Shown: piece after piece, positions 9,248 to 17,018 of the stretch | Numbering within the stretch: the first letter of the stretch is position 1 | How the letters are laid out: each line of letters begins with the position of its first letter | Source: Thiohalomonas denitrificans | GTDB taxonomy: Bacteria; Pseudomonadota; Gammaproteobacteria; Thiohalomonadales; Thiohalomonadaceae | Reading direction: 5' to 3' | DNA: 64,000 nt | Assembly (NCBI RefSeq): GCF_900102855.1 | Contig: NZ_FMWD01000003.1 | Span: forward strand, 342,140 to 406,139 | Notes under the pieces: generated by a model | Databases searched by the model: none | Seen by the model: the letters and a program-made list of their open reading frames with translations, nothing else | What the model was told of the DNA's origin: nothing | Program-made: the position numbers and the translations under genes

Positions 9248-10330
9248 ATGCCTTTTCGCACCCGCTATACCGGATTGATCGACCGTTACCGTGACCGCCT
9301 GCCGGTCCATGATGATACCCGTATTATCAGTTTGGGAGAGGGCAACACCCCGCTGATCCGGCTGAACAATATTCCCCGCGAACTGGGCAAGGACGTGGAC
9401 ATCTACGTCAAGTACGAGGGACTCAATCCGACGGGTTCTTTCAAGGACCGGGGCATGACGATGGCGGTCACCAAGGCGGTGGAAGAGGGCTCGAAGGCCA
9501 TCATCTGCGCCTCTACCGGCAATACCTCGGCGGCTGCGGCGGCCTATGCCTCACGCGCCGGCATCACCGCCTTTGTCCTCATCCCCGATGGCAAGATCGC
9601 CATGGGCAAGCTGGCCCAGGCGATGATGCATGGTTCGACCGTGATTCAGATCAAGGGCAACTTCGATGACGGCATGCGGTTGGTCAAGGAGGTCGCAACC
9701 GAGGCACCCGTGACCATCGTCAACTCTATCAACCCGTACCGGATTCAGGGGCAGAAGACGGCCGCCTTCGAAATTGTCGAAGAGCTTGGCGGTGCACCGG
9801 ACTTCCACTGCATCCCGGTGGGCAATGCCGGCAACATCACTGCCCACTGGATGGGATACAGCGAGTACAAGGATCACGGCATCGTCAATACGACCCCGAC
9901 CATGGTCGGCTACCAGGCCGCCGGCGCGGCACCGTTCATGCGCGGCGAGATGGTGGACGAACCGGAAACCGTCGCCACCGCCATTCGTATCGGTCATCCG
10001 CAAAGCTGGGACAAGGCCTGGAACGTGAAGAAGGAGTCCGGCGGCTGGTTCGATGAATGCACTGATGAACTGATTCTGGAAGCGCAAAAATGGCTTGCCC
10101 GCAAGGAGGGAGTCTTCTGCGAGCCAGCATCCGCGACCTCGCTGGCCGGGGCCATGCGTGACATCAAATCGGGCAAGATCCCCGAAGGCAGCAAGATCGT
10201 TTGTACGCTGACGGGGCACGGCCTCAAGGATCCCGACACTGCCATCGCCCAGAGCCAGGGCGGCTTGATGACGGTCGAGGCCAACCTCGACTCGGTCAAG
10301 CGCGCCATTCTCGATAACATGGCGGAGTGA
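9248..10330 (+). CDS. thrC: Threonine synthase
   Basis: The 360-residue PLP enzyme converts O-phosphohomoserine to threonine. The PLP-binding lysine is Lys66 in NPTGSFKDRGM, the ASTGNTSAAAAAYA phosphate-side loop follows near residue 85, and GNAGN near residue 195 is the phosphate cup. This is the shorter class of threonine synthase found in many bacteria, close in length to the Bacillus/Thermus type, not the 430-460 residue E. coli type. It ends 4 bp inside the next gene (GTGA-type overlap, start at 10327), so the threonine operon appears to run on into rpfE and recJ. Confidence 0.96.
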   Translation: MPFRTRYTGLIDRYRDRLPVHDDTRIISLGEGNTPLIRLNNIPRELGKDVDIYVKYEGLNPTGSFKDRGMTMAVTKAVEEGSKAIICASTGNTSAAAAAYASRAGITAFVLIPDGKIAMGKLAQAMMHGSTVIQIKGNFDDGMRLVKEVATEAPVTIVNSINPYRIQGQKTAAFEIVEELGGAPDFHCIPVGNAGNITAHWMGYSEYKDHGIVNTTPTMVGYQAAGAAPFMRGEMVDEPETVATAIRIGHPQSWDKAWNVKKESGGWFDECTDELILEAQKWLARKEGVFCEPASATSLAGAMRDIKSGKIPEGSKIVCTLTGHGLKDPDTAIAQSQGGLMTVEANLDSVKRAILDNMAE

Positions 10331-11304
10331 CCGACTCCTCCCCTGTGCTCGCCGTGGTGGCGCCGTGGCTTCTCGAAGCCGCGGCGGTCGCGGGCCGGGC
10401 GCCTGCGCTGGAGACCCTTTTCTGGCGCGGCCGTCGCCGCAAGCATCTCCCCGAGTCGGCATCACGGCTCTACTGGCACCTTTTCGACCGAACGCCGGTC
10501 GATGGCGACCTTCCTGTAGGTGCGCTGTGCCGGTACGCCGATACCGGAGAAGCGTTCGAGGGCTGCTGGCTGAAGGCGGACCCAGTTCACCTTGTGGCCG
10601 ATCGCGACAGGGTGATGCTGACCGGCACCGTAACCGGCCTGGAGTTCCGCGAAATTCAGTCGCTGGTAAAGTCTTTCAATGATCTTTTCGGAGAAGACGG
10701 CTGGCAGCTGGAAGCGGGAACCGACGGCTTGCGGATGCGTACGCCGTTGAGTTGTGCCGCCAATACCACGCCCGTGGATGAGGTGGTCGGCCGCGATATT
10801 CACCCCCTGCTCCCCGATGGTCCCGATCGGCTGGAGTGGCATCGATTTCTTACCGAGTTACAGATGTTGCTGCACGGTAGCCCGATCAACGAGGAACGGG
10901 ACGCAAGCGGGTGTGTTCCCGTCAATAGCCTTTGGCCGTGGGGGGCGGGTGAACTCCCGCGTTCGGTAGCAAGTCCCTGGGGTTCGGTGCATACGCGGGA
11001 TGGCTTCGTTACCGGTTTGACTCGCCGGGGTGGCGGTTCGGTTGAAGCCGTCCCCGACTCCTTCGATAGGTTACCGAACTTCGGTCACCGGCTGCTGGCT
11101 TTGCCGGCGCCCAACAGTGAGGGGTGGGAATTATCAATGTCTTTCTGGGAAGAGCAGTGGTTTCTGCCCCTGGTGAAGGCTGTACGGGCGCAGCGACTGG
11201 GACGATTGCTCCTCTATCCGGGTAACGGCTGGGAAGTGACCATCACCAGCGGCCGATTGCGCCGCTTCTGGCGGCGACCGCGCCCCTTGAAAGGGGCGGT
11301 CTGA
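10327..11304 (+). CDS. RpfE-like conserved protein (often labelled regulatory/phosphoglycerate mutase-like)
   Basis: The 325-residue protein resembles the RpfE family of Xanthomonas and related proteobacterial proteins. The most distinctive segment is VNSLWPWGAGELP near residue 200, shared by this family and likened to the alkaline-phosphatase/phosphoglycerate mutase-like group. The N-terminal third has a segment (RADPVHL-like, here KADPVHLVADRDRVML) also seen in the family. No signal peptide or membrane segment is visible. The start overlaps thrC and the stop overlaps recJ (TGATG). A close association of rpfE with recJ, prfB and lysS is known from Xanthomonas. Biochemical activity is unproven. 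Confidence 0.75.
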   Translation: MTDSSPVLAVVAPWLLEAAAVAGRAPALETLFWRGRRRKHLPESASRLYWHLFDRTPVDGDLPVGALCRYADTGEAFEGCWLKADPVHLVADRDRVMLTGTVTGLEFREIQSLVKSFNDLFGEDGWQLEAGTDGLRMRTPLSCAANTTPVDEVVGRDIHPLLPDGPDRLEWHRFLTELQMLLHGSPINEERDASGCVPVNSLWPWGAGELPRSVASPWGSVHTRDGFVTGLTRRGGGSVEAVPDSFDRLPNFGHRLLALPAPNSEGWELSMSFWEEQWFLPLVKAVRAQRLGRLLLYPGNGWEVTITSGRLRRFWRRPRPLKGAV

Positions 11305-13100
11305 TGCCGCTCTCGGGCCGCAAACGCATTGTCCGCCGGGAAACCGGAACCATTCCGGCAGCACTTGCCGACCTGAACCCGGTGCTGGCGCGGGTTTGTG
11401 CCGGGCGGCGGGTGCGATCGATGGAGGAGCTGGAGCACGGCCTGGAGCGGCTTCTGCCGTTTGATGCGCTGAAGGGCATCGGCGGCGCCGTACGCCTGCT
11501 GGAGAGGGCCCTGCGGGAGGGGTGGTCGATTACCGTCGTAGGAGATTTCGATGCCGACGGGGCCACCAGTACGGCAGTTGCCGTGCGTGCACTTCGATCG
11601 ATGGGCGTCGAGCGGGTGGATTTTCTGGTTCCGAATCGCTTCGAGTACGGCTATGGCCTGACTCCGGAGATCGTAGCCGTGGTCGCCGCGCGGCGCCCGG
11701 ACCTCATCGTTACCGTGGACAACGGCATCTCTTCACTCGATGGAGTGGCGGCCGCGAAGGCCGCAGGGATGCGCGTCCTGGTGACCGATCACCACCTGCC
11801 GGGTGAACACCTCCCCGAAGCCGATGCCATGGTCAACCCCAATCAGCCGGGTGACCGCTTTGCCTCGAAAGCGCTGGCCGGCGTGGGCGTCATCTTTTAC
11901 GTCATGCTGGCCCTGCGTGCCCATCTGCGCGAGCAGGGCTGGTTCGAACAGCAGGGTGTTCAGCTGCCCAATCTGGCCCATCTGCTGGACCTGGTTGCCC
12001 TGGGAACAGTGGCTGATGTGGTCCCGCTGGAACATAACAACCGCATCCTGGTGGCGCAGGGACTGGGCCGAATACGGGCCGGCAAGGGCAGCCCCGGCAT
12101 CCAGGCGCTGATCGAGATCGCCAACCGAAAGCCGGAACGGCTGGTATCCAGCGATTTTGGCTTTGCCATCGGCCCGCGCCTCAATGCCGCCGGTCGGATG
12201 GACGACATGAGCGTGGGTATCCGCTGTCTGCTCAGCGATGATCTGCACGAGGCGCGCGAACTCGCGGCCGAACTGGAAGGTCTCAACCGGGCGCGGCGCG
12301 AAACCGAACAATCCATGCGCGAAGAGGCGATGCAAGAGCTGCAGCGGATGCACCTGGAAAGCGATGGTGAACTGCCGTTCGGGCTCTGCCTCTATGAACC
12401 CGCCTGGCATGAAGGGGTAATCGGGATCCTGGCCTCGCGGATCAAGGAGCGTGTCCATCGTCCGGTCATCGTCTTCACCGATGCCGGTACGGGCGATATC
12501 AAGGGTTCGGCACGCTCGGTGCCGGGGGTACATATCCGTGATGCCCTCAATGCCATCGCCGCACGCACCCCGGCAATGCTGAAACGCTTCGGTGGGCACG
12601 CCATGGCGGCCGGTCTGACCCTCGATGCCGATGCCCTCGAGGAGTTCCGACGACTCTTCGACAGCGAAGTGCGCCGTCATCTGAATGCCGATGATCTCAA
12701 CGGTGTGGTGGCGAGCGATGGACCGCTGGAGGCGGAGGCCATCGACCTTGACCTGGCCGACACGTTGCGGATGGCCGTGCCCTGGGGGCAGGGTTTTCCC
12801 GAACCGGTCTTCGATGATCGCTTCGAAGTGGTCTCCCAACGCATCGTCGGTGAGCGCCACATGAAGCTGCTGCTGAAAAAAAACGGTTCCGAAGGGCACC
12901 TGTTCGACGCCATCGCCTTCAATGCCGACCTGGCGATGTGGGAAACGGCGCCGAAGATGGTCGATGCCGCCTTCCGACTCGACGTCAACGAATACCGTGG
13001 CCGCCGTAGTGTGCAGTTCATTATCGAACATATCGAACCGGCGGCTGAAGGGACAACAACTGCGGAAATCACCGAGAACGCCGAATTCACCGAAGGCTAA
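11304..13100 (+). CDS. recJ: Single-stranded-DNA-specific exonuclease RecJ
   Basis: The 598-residue 5'-3' exonuclease acts in recombination and mismatch/base-excision repair. DHH-phosphoesterase motifs are intact: GDFDADGATSTA near residue 80, VDNGISS near 139, TDHHLPGE near 160 and NPNQ near 178. The DHHA1 part (FGGHAMAAGLTLD, about residue 432) and the OB-fold C-terminus follow. The protein is about 20 residues longer than E. coli RecJ. The extra tail (EITENAEFTEG) is encoded by sequence resembling the dispersed caccgagaacgccgaattcaccgag-type repeat, so it is probably a late extension of no function. It overlaps rpfE by one base. Confidence 0.96.
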   Translation: MPLSGRKRIVRRETGTIPAALADLNPVLARVCAGRRVRSMEELEHGLERLLPFDALKGIGGAVRLLERALREGWSITVVGDFDADGATSTAVAVRALRSMGVERVDFLVPNRFEYGYGLTPEIVAVVAARRPDLIVTVDNGISSLDGVAAAKAAGMRVLVTDHHLPGEHLPEADAMVNPNQPGDRFASKALAGVGVIFYVMLALRAHLREQGWFEQQGVQLPNLAHLLDLVALGTVADVVPLEHNNRILVAQGLGRIRAGKGSPGIQALIEIANRKPERLVSSDFGFAIGPRLNAAGRMDDMSVGIRCLLSDDLHEARELAAELEGLNRARRETEQSMREEAMQELQRMHLESDGELPFGLCLYEPAWHEGVIGILASRIKERVHRPVIVFTDAGTGDIKGSARSVPGVHIRDALNAIAARTPAMLKRFGGHAMAAGLTLDADALEEFRRLFDSEVRRHLNADDLNGVVASDGPLEAEAIDLDLADTLRMAVPWGQGFPEPVFDDRFEVVSQRIVGERHMKLLLKKNGSEGHLFDAIAFNADLAMWETAPKMVDAAFRLDVNEYRGRRSVQFIIEHIEPAAEGTTTAEITENAEFTEG

Positions 13101-13125
13101 ATACGTCTCCAAACTGTTGTCCGTG

Positions 13126-13184
13126 CATGTAGGAGCGACGGAAGTCGCGATAGCGCCGAATCGCGGCTTCCGCCGCTCTACATG
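13126..13184. repeat. REP-like palindrome catgtaggagcg...cgctctacatg
   Basis: A 59-bp imperfect palindrome built from gtaggagcgacggaagtcgcga and its complement lies between recJ and prfB. The form is that of REP-type extragenic palindromes common in Pseudomonas and relatives. Confidence 0.75.
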
Positions 13185-13247
13185 TACCTCGGTATGTCAC
13201 CGAAGGAGCGTGTCCGATCCGGTAATTCCTCGAGAGCACGCCACCGG

Positions 13248-13277
13248 TTCACCCCGAAGCGGGCCGTGGTGTATGAT
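13248..13277 (+). promoter_or_regulatory. Possible sigma-70 promoter for prfB-lysS
   Basis: ttcacc (13248-13253) and tatgat (13272-13277) are spaced by 18 bp, and the -10 box lies 42 bp before the prfB ATG. The match is moderate; it would give prfB a promoter of its own after the REP-like repeat. Confidence 0.45.
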
Positions 13278-13319
13278 ACCCGGCTGTTTTTCCGCACCTT
13301 TTCGGAGCATGAGTTTCTG

Positions 13320-14418
13320 ATGATCGAAATCAACCCCATTGTTACCCGCATCAAGGAAATGCAAGGGCGGACGGATGCCCTTAGGGGGTATCTTTGACTT
13401 CGATACCAAGCGTGAACGGCTGGTAGAGGTCAACCGCGAACTGGAGGACCCTTCCGTCTGGGAGAAGCCCGAGCGGGCCCAGGAGTTGGGCCGCGAGCGG
13501 GCCCAGCTGGAGCGTGTGGTCGGCACCATCGACTCTCTCGTTGCGGTACTCGTCGACGCCGGGGAACTGGTGGAGATGGCCGCCGAGGAGGATGATGAGG
13601 CGACCGTCGAGTCGGTAGTCGCCGATCTGGAAGGGGCCGACCGCAAACTGGCTGATCTCGAGTTCCGTCGCATGTTCTCCGGGGATCATGACGAAAAAAG
13701 CGCCTACCTGGATATCCAGGCGGGCTCCGGCGGTACCGAGGCCCAGGACTGGGCCAACATGCTCCTGCGCATGTACCTGCGCTGGGGTGAGCGCCACGGC
13801 TTCAAAACGGAATTGCTCGAGGTCTCCGAAGGGGATGTGGCCGGGATCAAAAGCGCCACCATTCATTTCGACGGTGAATACGCCTTCGGCTGGCTGCGGA
13901 CTGAGATCGGCGTCCACCGTCTGGTGCGAAAATCCCCGTTCGATTCCGGCAACCGGCGGCACACTTCCTTCGCCTCGGTCTTCGTCTCTCCGGAAGTGGA
14001 CGAAGATATCGACATCGAAATCAATCCGGCCGATCTGCGCATTGATGTCTACCGCGCCTCCGGTGCCGGTGGACAGCATGTCAACCGGACCGAATCGGCA
14101 GTACGTATCACCCACCAACCGACCGGCACGGTGGTGCAGTGTCAGAGTGAGCGCTCCCAGCACCAGAACAAGGATCGTTCCATGAAACAGCTCAAGGCGA
14201 AGCTCTACGAAATGGAGCTCCAGAAGCGCAACGCCGAGGCTCAGGCACTGGAAGACTCCAAGTCCGATATCGGATGGGGTAGCCAGATCCGCTCCTACGT
14301 ACTCGATCAGTCCCGTATCAAGGACCTGCGAACCGGTGTGGAGACGGGCAATACCCAGGCCGTTCTCGATGGCGAACTCGACCAGTTCATCGAGGCGAGC
14401 CTGAAAAGTGGACTGTGA
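13320..14418 (+). CDS. prfB: Peptide chain release factor 2 (RF2), programmed +1 frameshift
   Basis: The full product is encoded by 13320-13394 joined to 13396-14418, giving 365 residues, the same as E. coli RF2. RF2 reads UGA/UAA stop codons and releases the peptide. The first 25 codons end in ctt-tga; slippage by one base puts gac in frame. The SPF stop-recognition tripeptide ([10 protein letters not shown], near residue 205) and the GGQ catalytic motif ([11 protein letters not shown], near residue 250) are intact. A conventional caller would start at 13339 and lose the true N-terminus. It precedes lysS, a widespread arrangement. Confidence 0.97.
13383..13398 (+). promoter_or_regulatory. 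RF2 autoregulatory frameshift site
   Basis: agggggtatctttgac combines an internal Shine-Dalgarno-like agggggt, the slippery codon ctt, the in-frame stop tga and a following c. This is the canonical signal by which low RF2 favours +1 slippage and so raises RF2 synthesis. Confidence 0.97.
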
Positions 14419-14428
14419 AACTGAATTG

Positions 14429-14489
14429 AACCACAGAGCGCACAGAGATTTTCTCAGTGTCCTCTGTGACCTTTGTGACCTCTGTGGTT
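14429..14489. repeat. Inverted aaccacagag...ctctgtggtt repeat
   Basis: The prfB-lysS gap is almost filled by a palindrome of aaccacagagcgcacagag and ctctgtgacctctgtggtt, with an extra internal tctgtgacctttgtgac iteration. It is the same family as 9165-9225. It ends 15 bp before the lysS start. Confidence 0.8.
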
Positions 14490-14504
14490 AAACCCGAGTG
14501 AAAG

Positions 14505-16010
14505 ATGGCTGAAGAACAGAAGAACCAGGATGAACACAAGCTGATTGCCGAGCGCCGCGCGAAGCTCGCGATACTGCGCGAGCAGGGCATGGCGTTTCCC
14601 AACGACTTTCGGCGCAATGTCATGGCGGGCGAGCTGCATGCACGCTACGGCGATATGGATGAAGAGACGCTCGAATCGGAGCACATCCGTGTCGCCATCG
14701 CCGGGCGGATGATGAGTCGGCGCATCATGGGCAAGGCGTCGTTTGCCCATGTGAAGGACATGTCCGGTCAGATTCAGCTGTTCGTGCAGCGCGATGCCCT
14801 TCCGGAAGGCTTGTACAACGAACAGTTCAAGAAGTGGGACGTCGGCGATATCGTCGGTGCCGAGGGTGTGTTGTTCCGCACCAAGACCGGTGAACTTTCG
14901 GTCAAGGTGGATAGCGTGAAGCTGTTGACCAAGTCCCTGCGCCCGCTCCCGGAGAAATGGCACGGTCTGACCGATCAGGAGGCCCGCTACCGTCAGCGCT
15001 ATCTGGATCTCATCATCAACGATGTGACCCGCGATACTTTCCGGATCCGTTCGCAGGTCGTGCACCATATTCGCGAATTCCTGGTGCATCGGGGCTTTCT
15101 GGAAGTAGAGACGCCGATGATGCAGGCGATTCCGGGTGGTGCCGCCGCACGGCCGTTCGTCACCTTCCACAACGCTCTCGACATGGAGCTCTACCTGCGT
15201 ATCGCACCCGAGCTGTATCTGAAGCGGCTGGTGGTGGGCGGCTTCGAAAAGGTCTTCGAAATCAATCGCAACTTCCGCAACGAGGGGCTCTCCACCCGGC
15301 ATAATCCCGAGTTCACGATGCTGGAGTTCTACCAGGCCTACGCCGATCACCACGAACTGATGGACCTGACCGAGGCGATGCTGCGGGATGTGGCGCAGCA
15401 GGTGCTTGGTACGACGACGGTGGAATACCAGGGCGAGAACTATCACTTCGGCGAACCGTTCCGACGCATCACAGTCAAGGAGTCGATCCTCCAGTTCAAC
15501 CCGAATCTCACCGAAGCACAGATCGATGACTTGGAATCAGCGCGTCAGGTTGCAAGGCAGCTGGACGTACCGCTCAAGGAGACCTGGGGCCTAGGCAAGG
15601 TACAGATCGAAATCTTCGAAAAGACCGTGGAGCACCGGTTGAAGGAGCCCACCTTTATTACCCGTTATCCGACGGAAGTATCGCCTCTGGCGAGGCCCTG
15701 TGACGACGATCCCTTTGTGACCGATCGCTTCGAGTTTTTCGTCGGCGGCCGCGAGATCGCCAACGGCTTTTCGGAGCTCAACGACCCGGAAGACCAGGCC
15801 GAACGCTTCCGCAAACAGGTGGAAGAGAAAGCGGCCGGAGACGAAGAGGCCATGCATTTCGATGAGGATTACATCGTCGCCCTCGAACACGGCCTGCCGC
15901 CTACCGCGGGGGAGGGCATCGGGATCGACCGGCTGGTGATGCTGTTTACGAACTCACCCTCCATCCGGGATGTGCTGCTGTTTCCGCATATGCGGCCTGA
16001 ATCCGACTAA
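14505..16010 (+). CDS. lysS: Lysine--tRNA ligase, class II
   Basis: The 501-residue enzyme charges tRNA-Lys. The N-terminal OB-fold anticodon-binding domain covers about residues 60-160. The class II catalytic core shows motif 1 ([15 protein letters not shown]), motif 2 ([19 protein letters not shown] near residue 262) and motif 3 ([12 protein letters not shown] near residue 470). Length and motifs match E. coli LysS. It lies downstream of prfB and very probably shares its transcript. The nearby REP-like and ctctgtggtt repeats do not interrupt any coding sequence. Confidence 0.98.
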   Translation: MAEEQKNQDEHKLIAERRAKLAILREQGMAFPNDFRRNVMAGELHARYGDMDEETLESEHIRVAIAGRMMSRRIMGKASFAHVKDMSGQIQLFVQRDALPEGLYNEQFKKWDVGDIVGAEGVLFRTKTGELSVKVDSVKLLTKSLRPLPEKWHGLTDQEARYRQRYLDLIINDVTRDTFRIRSQVVHHIREFLVHRGFLEVETPMMQAIPGGAAARPFVTFHNALDMELYLRIAPELYLKRLVVGGFEKVFEINRNFRNEGLSTRHNPEFTMLEFYQAYADHHELMDLTEAMLRDVAQQVLGTTTVEYQGENYHFGEPFRRITVKESILQFNPNLTEAQIDDLESARQVARQLDVPLKETWGLGKVQIEIFEKTVEHRLKEPTFITRYPTEVSPLARPCDDDPFVTDRFEFFVGGREIANGFSELNDPEDQAERFRKQVEEKAAGDEEAMHFDEDYIVALEHGLPPTAGEGIGIDRLVMLFTNSPSIRDVLLFPHMRPESD

Positions 16011-16043
16011 CGCTGTTTTGCGAAAAAGCCGTTTCCTGTTCGG

Positions 16044-16820
16044 TTACTGGTTCTGTTCGCGTTCTGCCAGTTTTCGTTTTAGCTGTTCGGGCGTACGGGC
16101 AATATTGGAGCTGGCTCGGGTGGCGAAATGGGCCTCGGACAGATCGCGGGTGACGAAACGGGCGAGTGAAGGTGGCAACCCCGGGCTGTGAGTGATACGG
16201 GGAAGTGCCTCGCCCGGTTTGATGAGGTGGAGTCGATCCTCTTCCATCAGGTAGTGCAAGCCCATCGTTCGCCTCACGTTCTTGGCCGGGAAGTCCTTCG
16301 ATGGTGCTGCGGAATTTGCATTCGACGCGGTGTTTTTTTTGGTGCGGATCCCGGAAGCTGTGGCTTTTTGCTGAAAGAAGCTTCCGAGTAGCGGAACGCT
16401 GCTGAGCAGGCGCCTGAGAATCCCGTCCTTGGGTTCCGGTCGTCGCGGCGTGTATCGTTCGGCCGGGTGTGTGCGGATACTCAAAGTGGACTCCGGATCG
16501 ATGATTTCGGTCAGGGCGCGCTCAAGGTAGATGAGGGGTACCTCCCGCTCCAGCAGATTGCGGAGCACCATGACCCGAACCCGGAGCTCATCGTGCAATT
16601 CCGTGACCAGTTGCAGGTTGTGGGTATCGGTGGTTCCTTGCAGTCTTTCGTAGAGTGGTCTCAATCGGGCGAGGTAGTGTTCAGTTCGTTTCCGCGGCAG
16701 GAGGATATACACCAGCCCTATTGCCGAATCCTCTCTTAAACGGGCGTATTCCTCGAGAAGGCTCTCTTCCAGCTGGGTCAATTCAAGGTCGATCGGCAGG
16801 AGGGTAGTGTCCATGGCCAT
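16044..16820 (-). CDS. Hypothetical protein, unrecognised
   Basis: This 258-residue product is convergent with lysS. The start is placed at the ATG at 16820 (MAMDTTLLPIDLEL); the frame is open to 16898 but the extension is basic and less typical. No domain is recognised. The N-terminal 110 residues look helical, with Leu/Glu heptads (LTQLEESLLEEYARL). A Pro/Arg-rich linker follows, then a short hydrophobic stretch (RLLSSVPLLGSFFQQK) near residue 140 and a low-complexity Ala/Ser/Asn region. The C-terminus is Arg-rich. No signal peptide or catalytic motif is visible. A cytoplasmic or membrane-associated structural role is possible but unproven. Confidence 0.65.
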   Translation of the reverse strand: MAMDTTLLPIDLELTQLEESLLEEYARLREDSAIGLVYILLPRKRTEHYLARLRPLYERLQGTTDTHNLQLVTELHDELRVRVMVLRNLLEREVPLIYLERALTEIIDPESTLSIRTHPAERYTPRRPEPKDGILRRLLSSVPLLGSFFQQKATASGIRTKKNTASNANSAAPSKDFPAKNVRRTMGLHYLMEEDRLHLIKPGEALPRITHSPGLPPSLARFVTRDLSEAHFATRASSNIARTPEQLKRKLAEREQNQ

Positions 16821-16904
16821 TGGGTTCCGATCAGGTTTCGCCTGATGATACCGAAAACGGCGCCAGAACCGGAAATCTTCCTTCTTGTGAACGTGCATCA
16901 GTTC

Positions 16905-16972
16905 CTATGACGAGCAGCTGATTGCCAGCCGCTGTTTCCACTGCGGGCTTTTCCGCATACGCCTTCATACGA
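16905..16972 (-). pseudogene. Remnant of a selO 3' end
   Basis: Read on the minus strand, these ~68 bases end in a frame QWKQRLAISCSS-stop. This is the C-terminal signature of SelO/YdiU proteins and almost identical to the end of the intact selO at 25856 (GQRLAISCSS). The last 30 or so bases before the stop match the intact gene closely. Nothing of the rest of selO is present, so it is an orphaned fragment, from a duplication or from a lost second copy. Confidence 0.65.
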
Positions 16973-17018
16973 GGGACTCACAGTCATCAGCCTTAAGCAG
17001 TCTCACATGTGATAAGTA

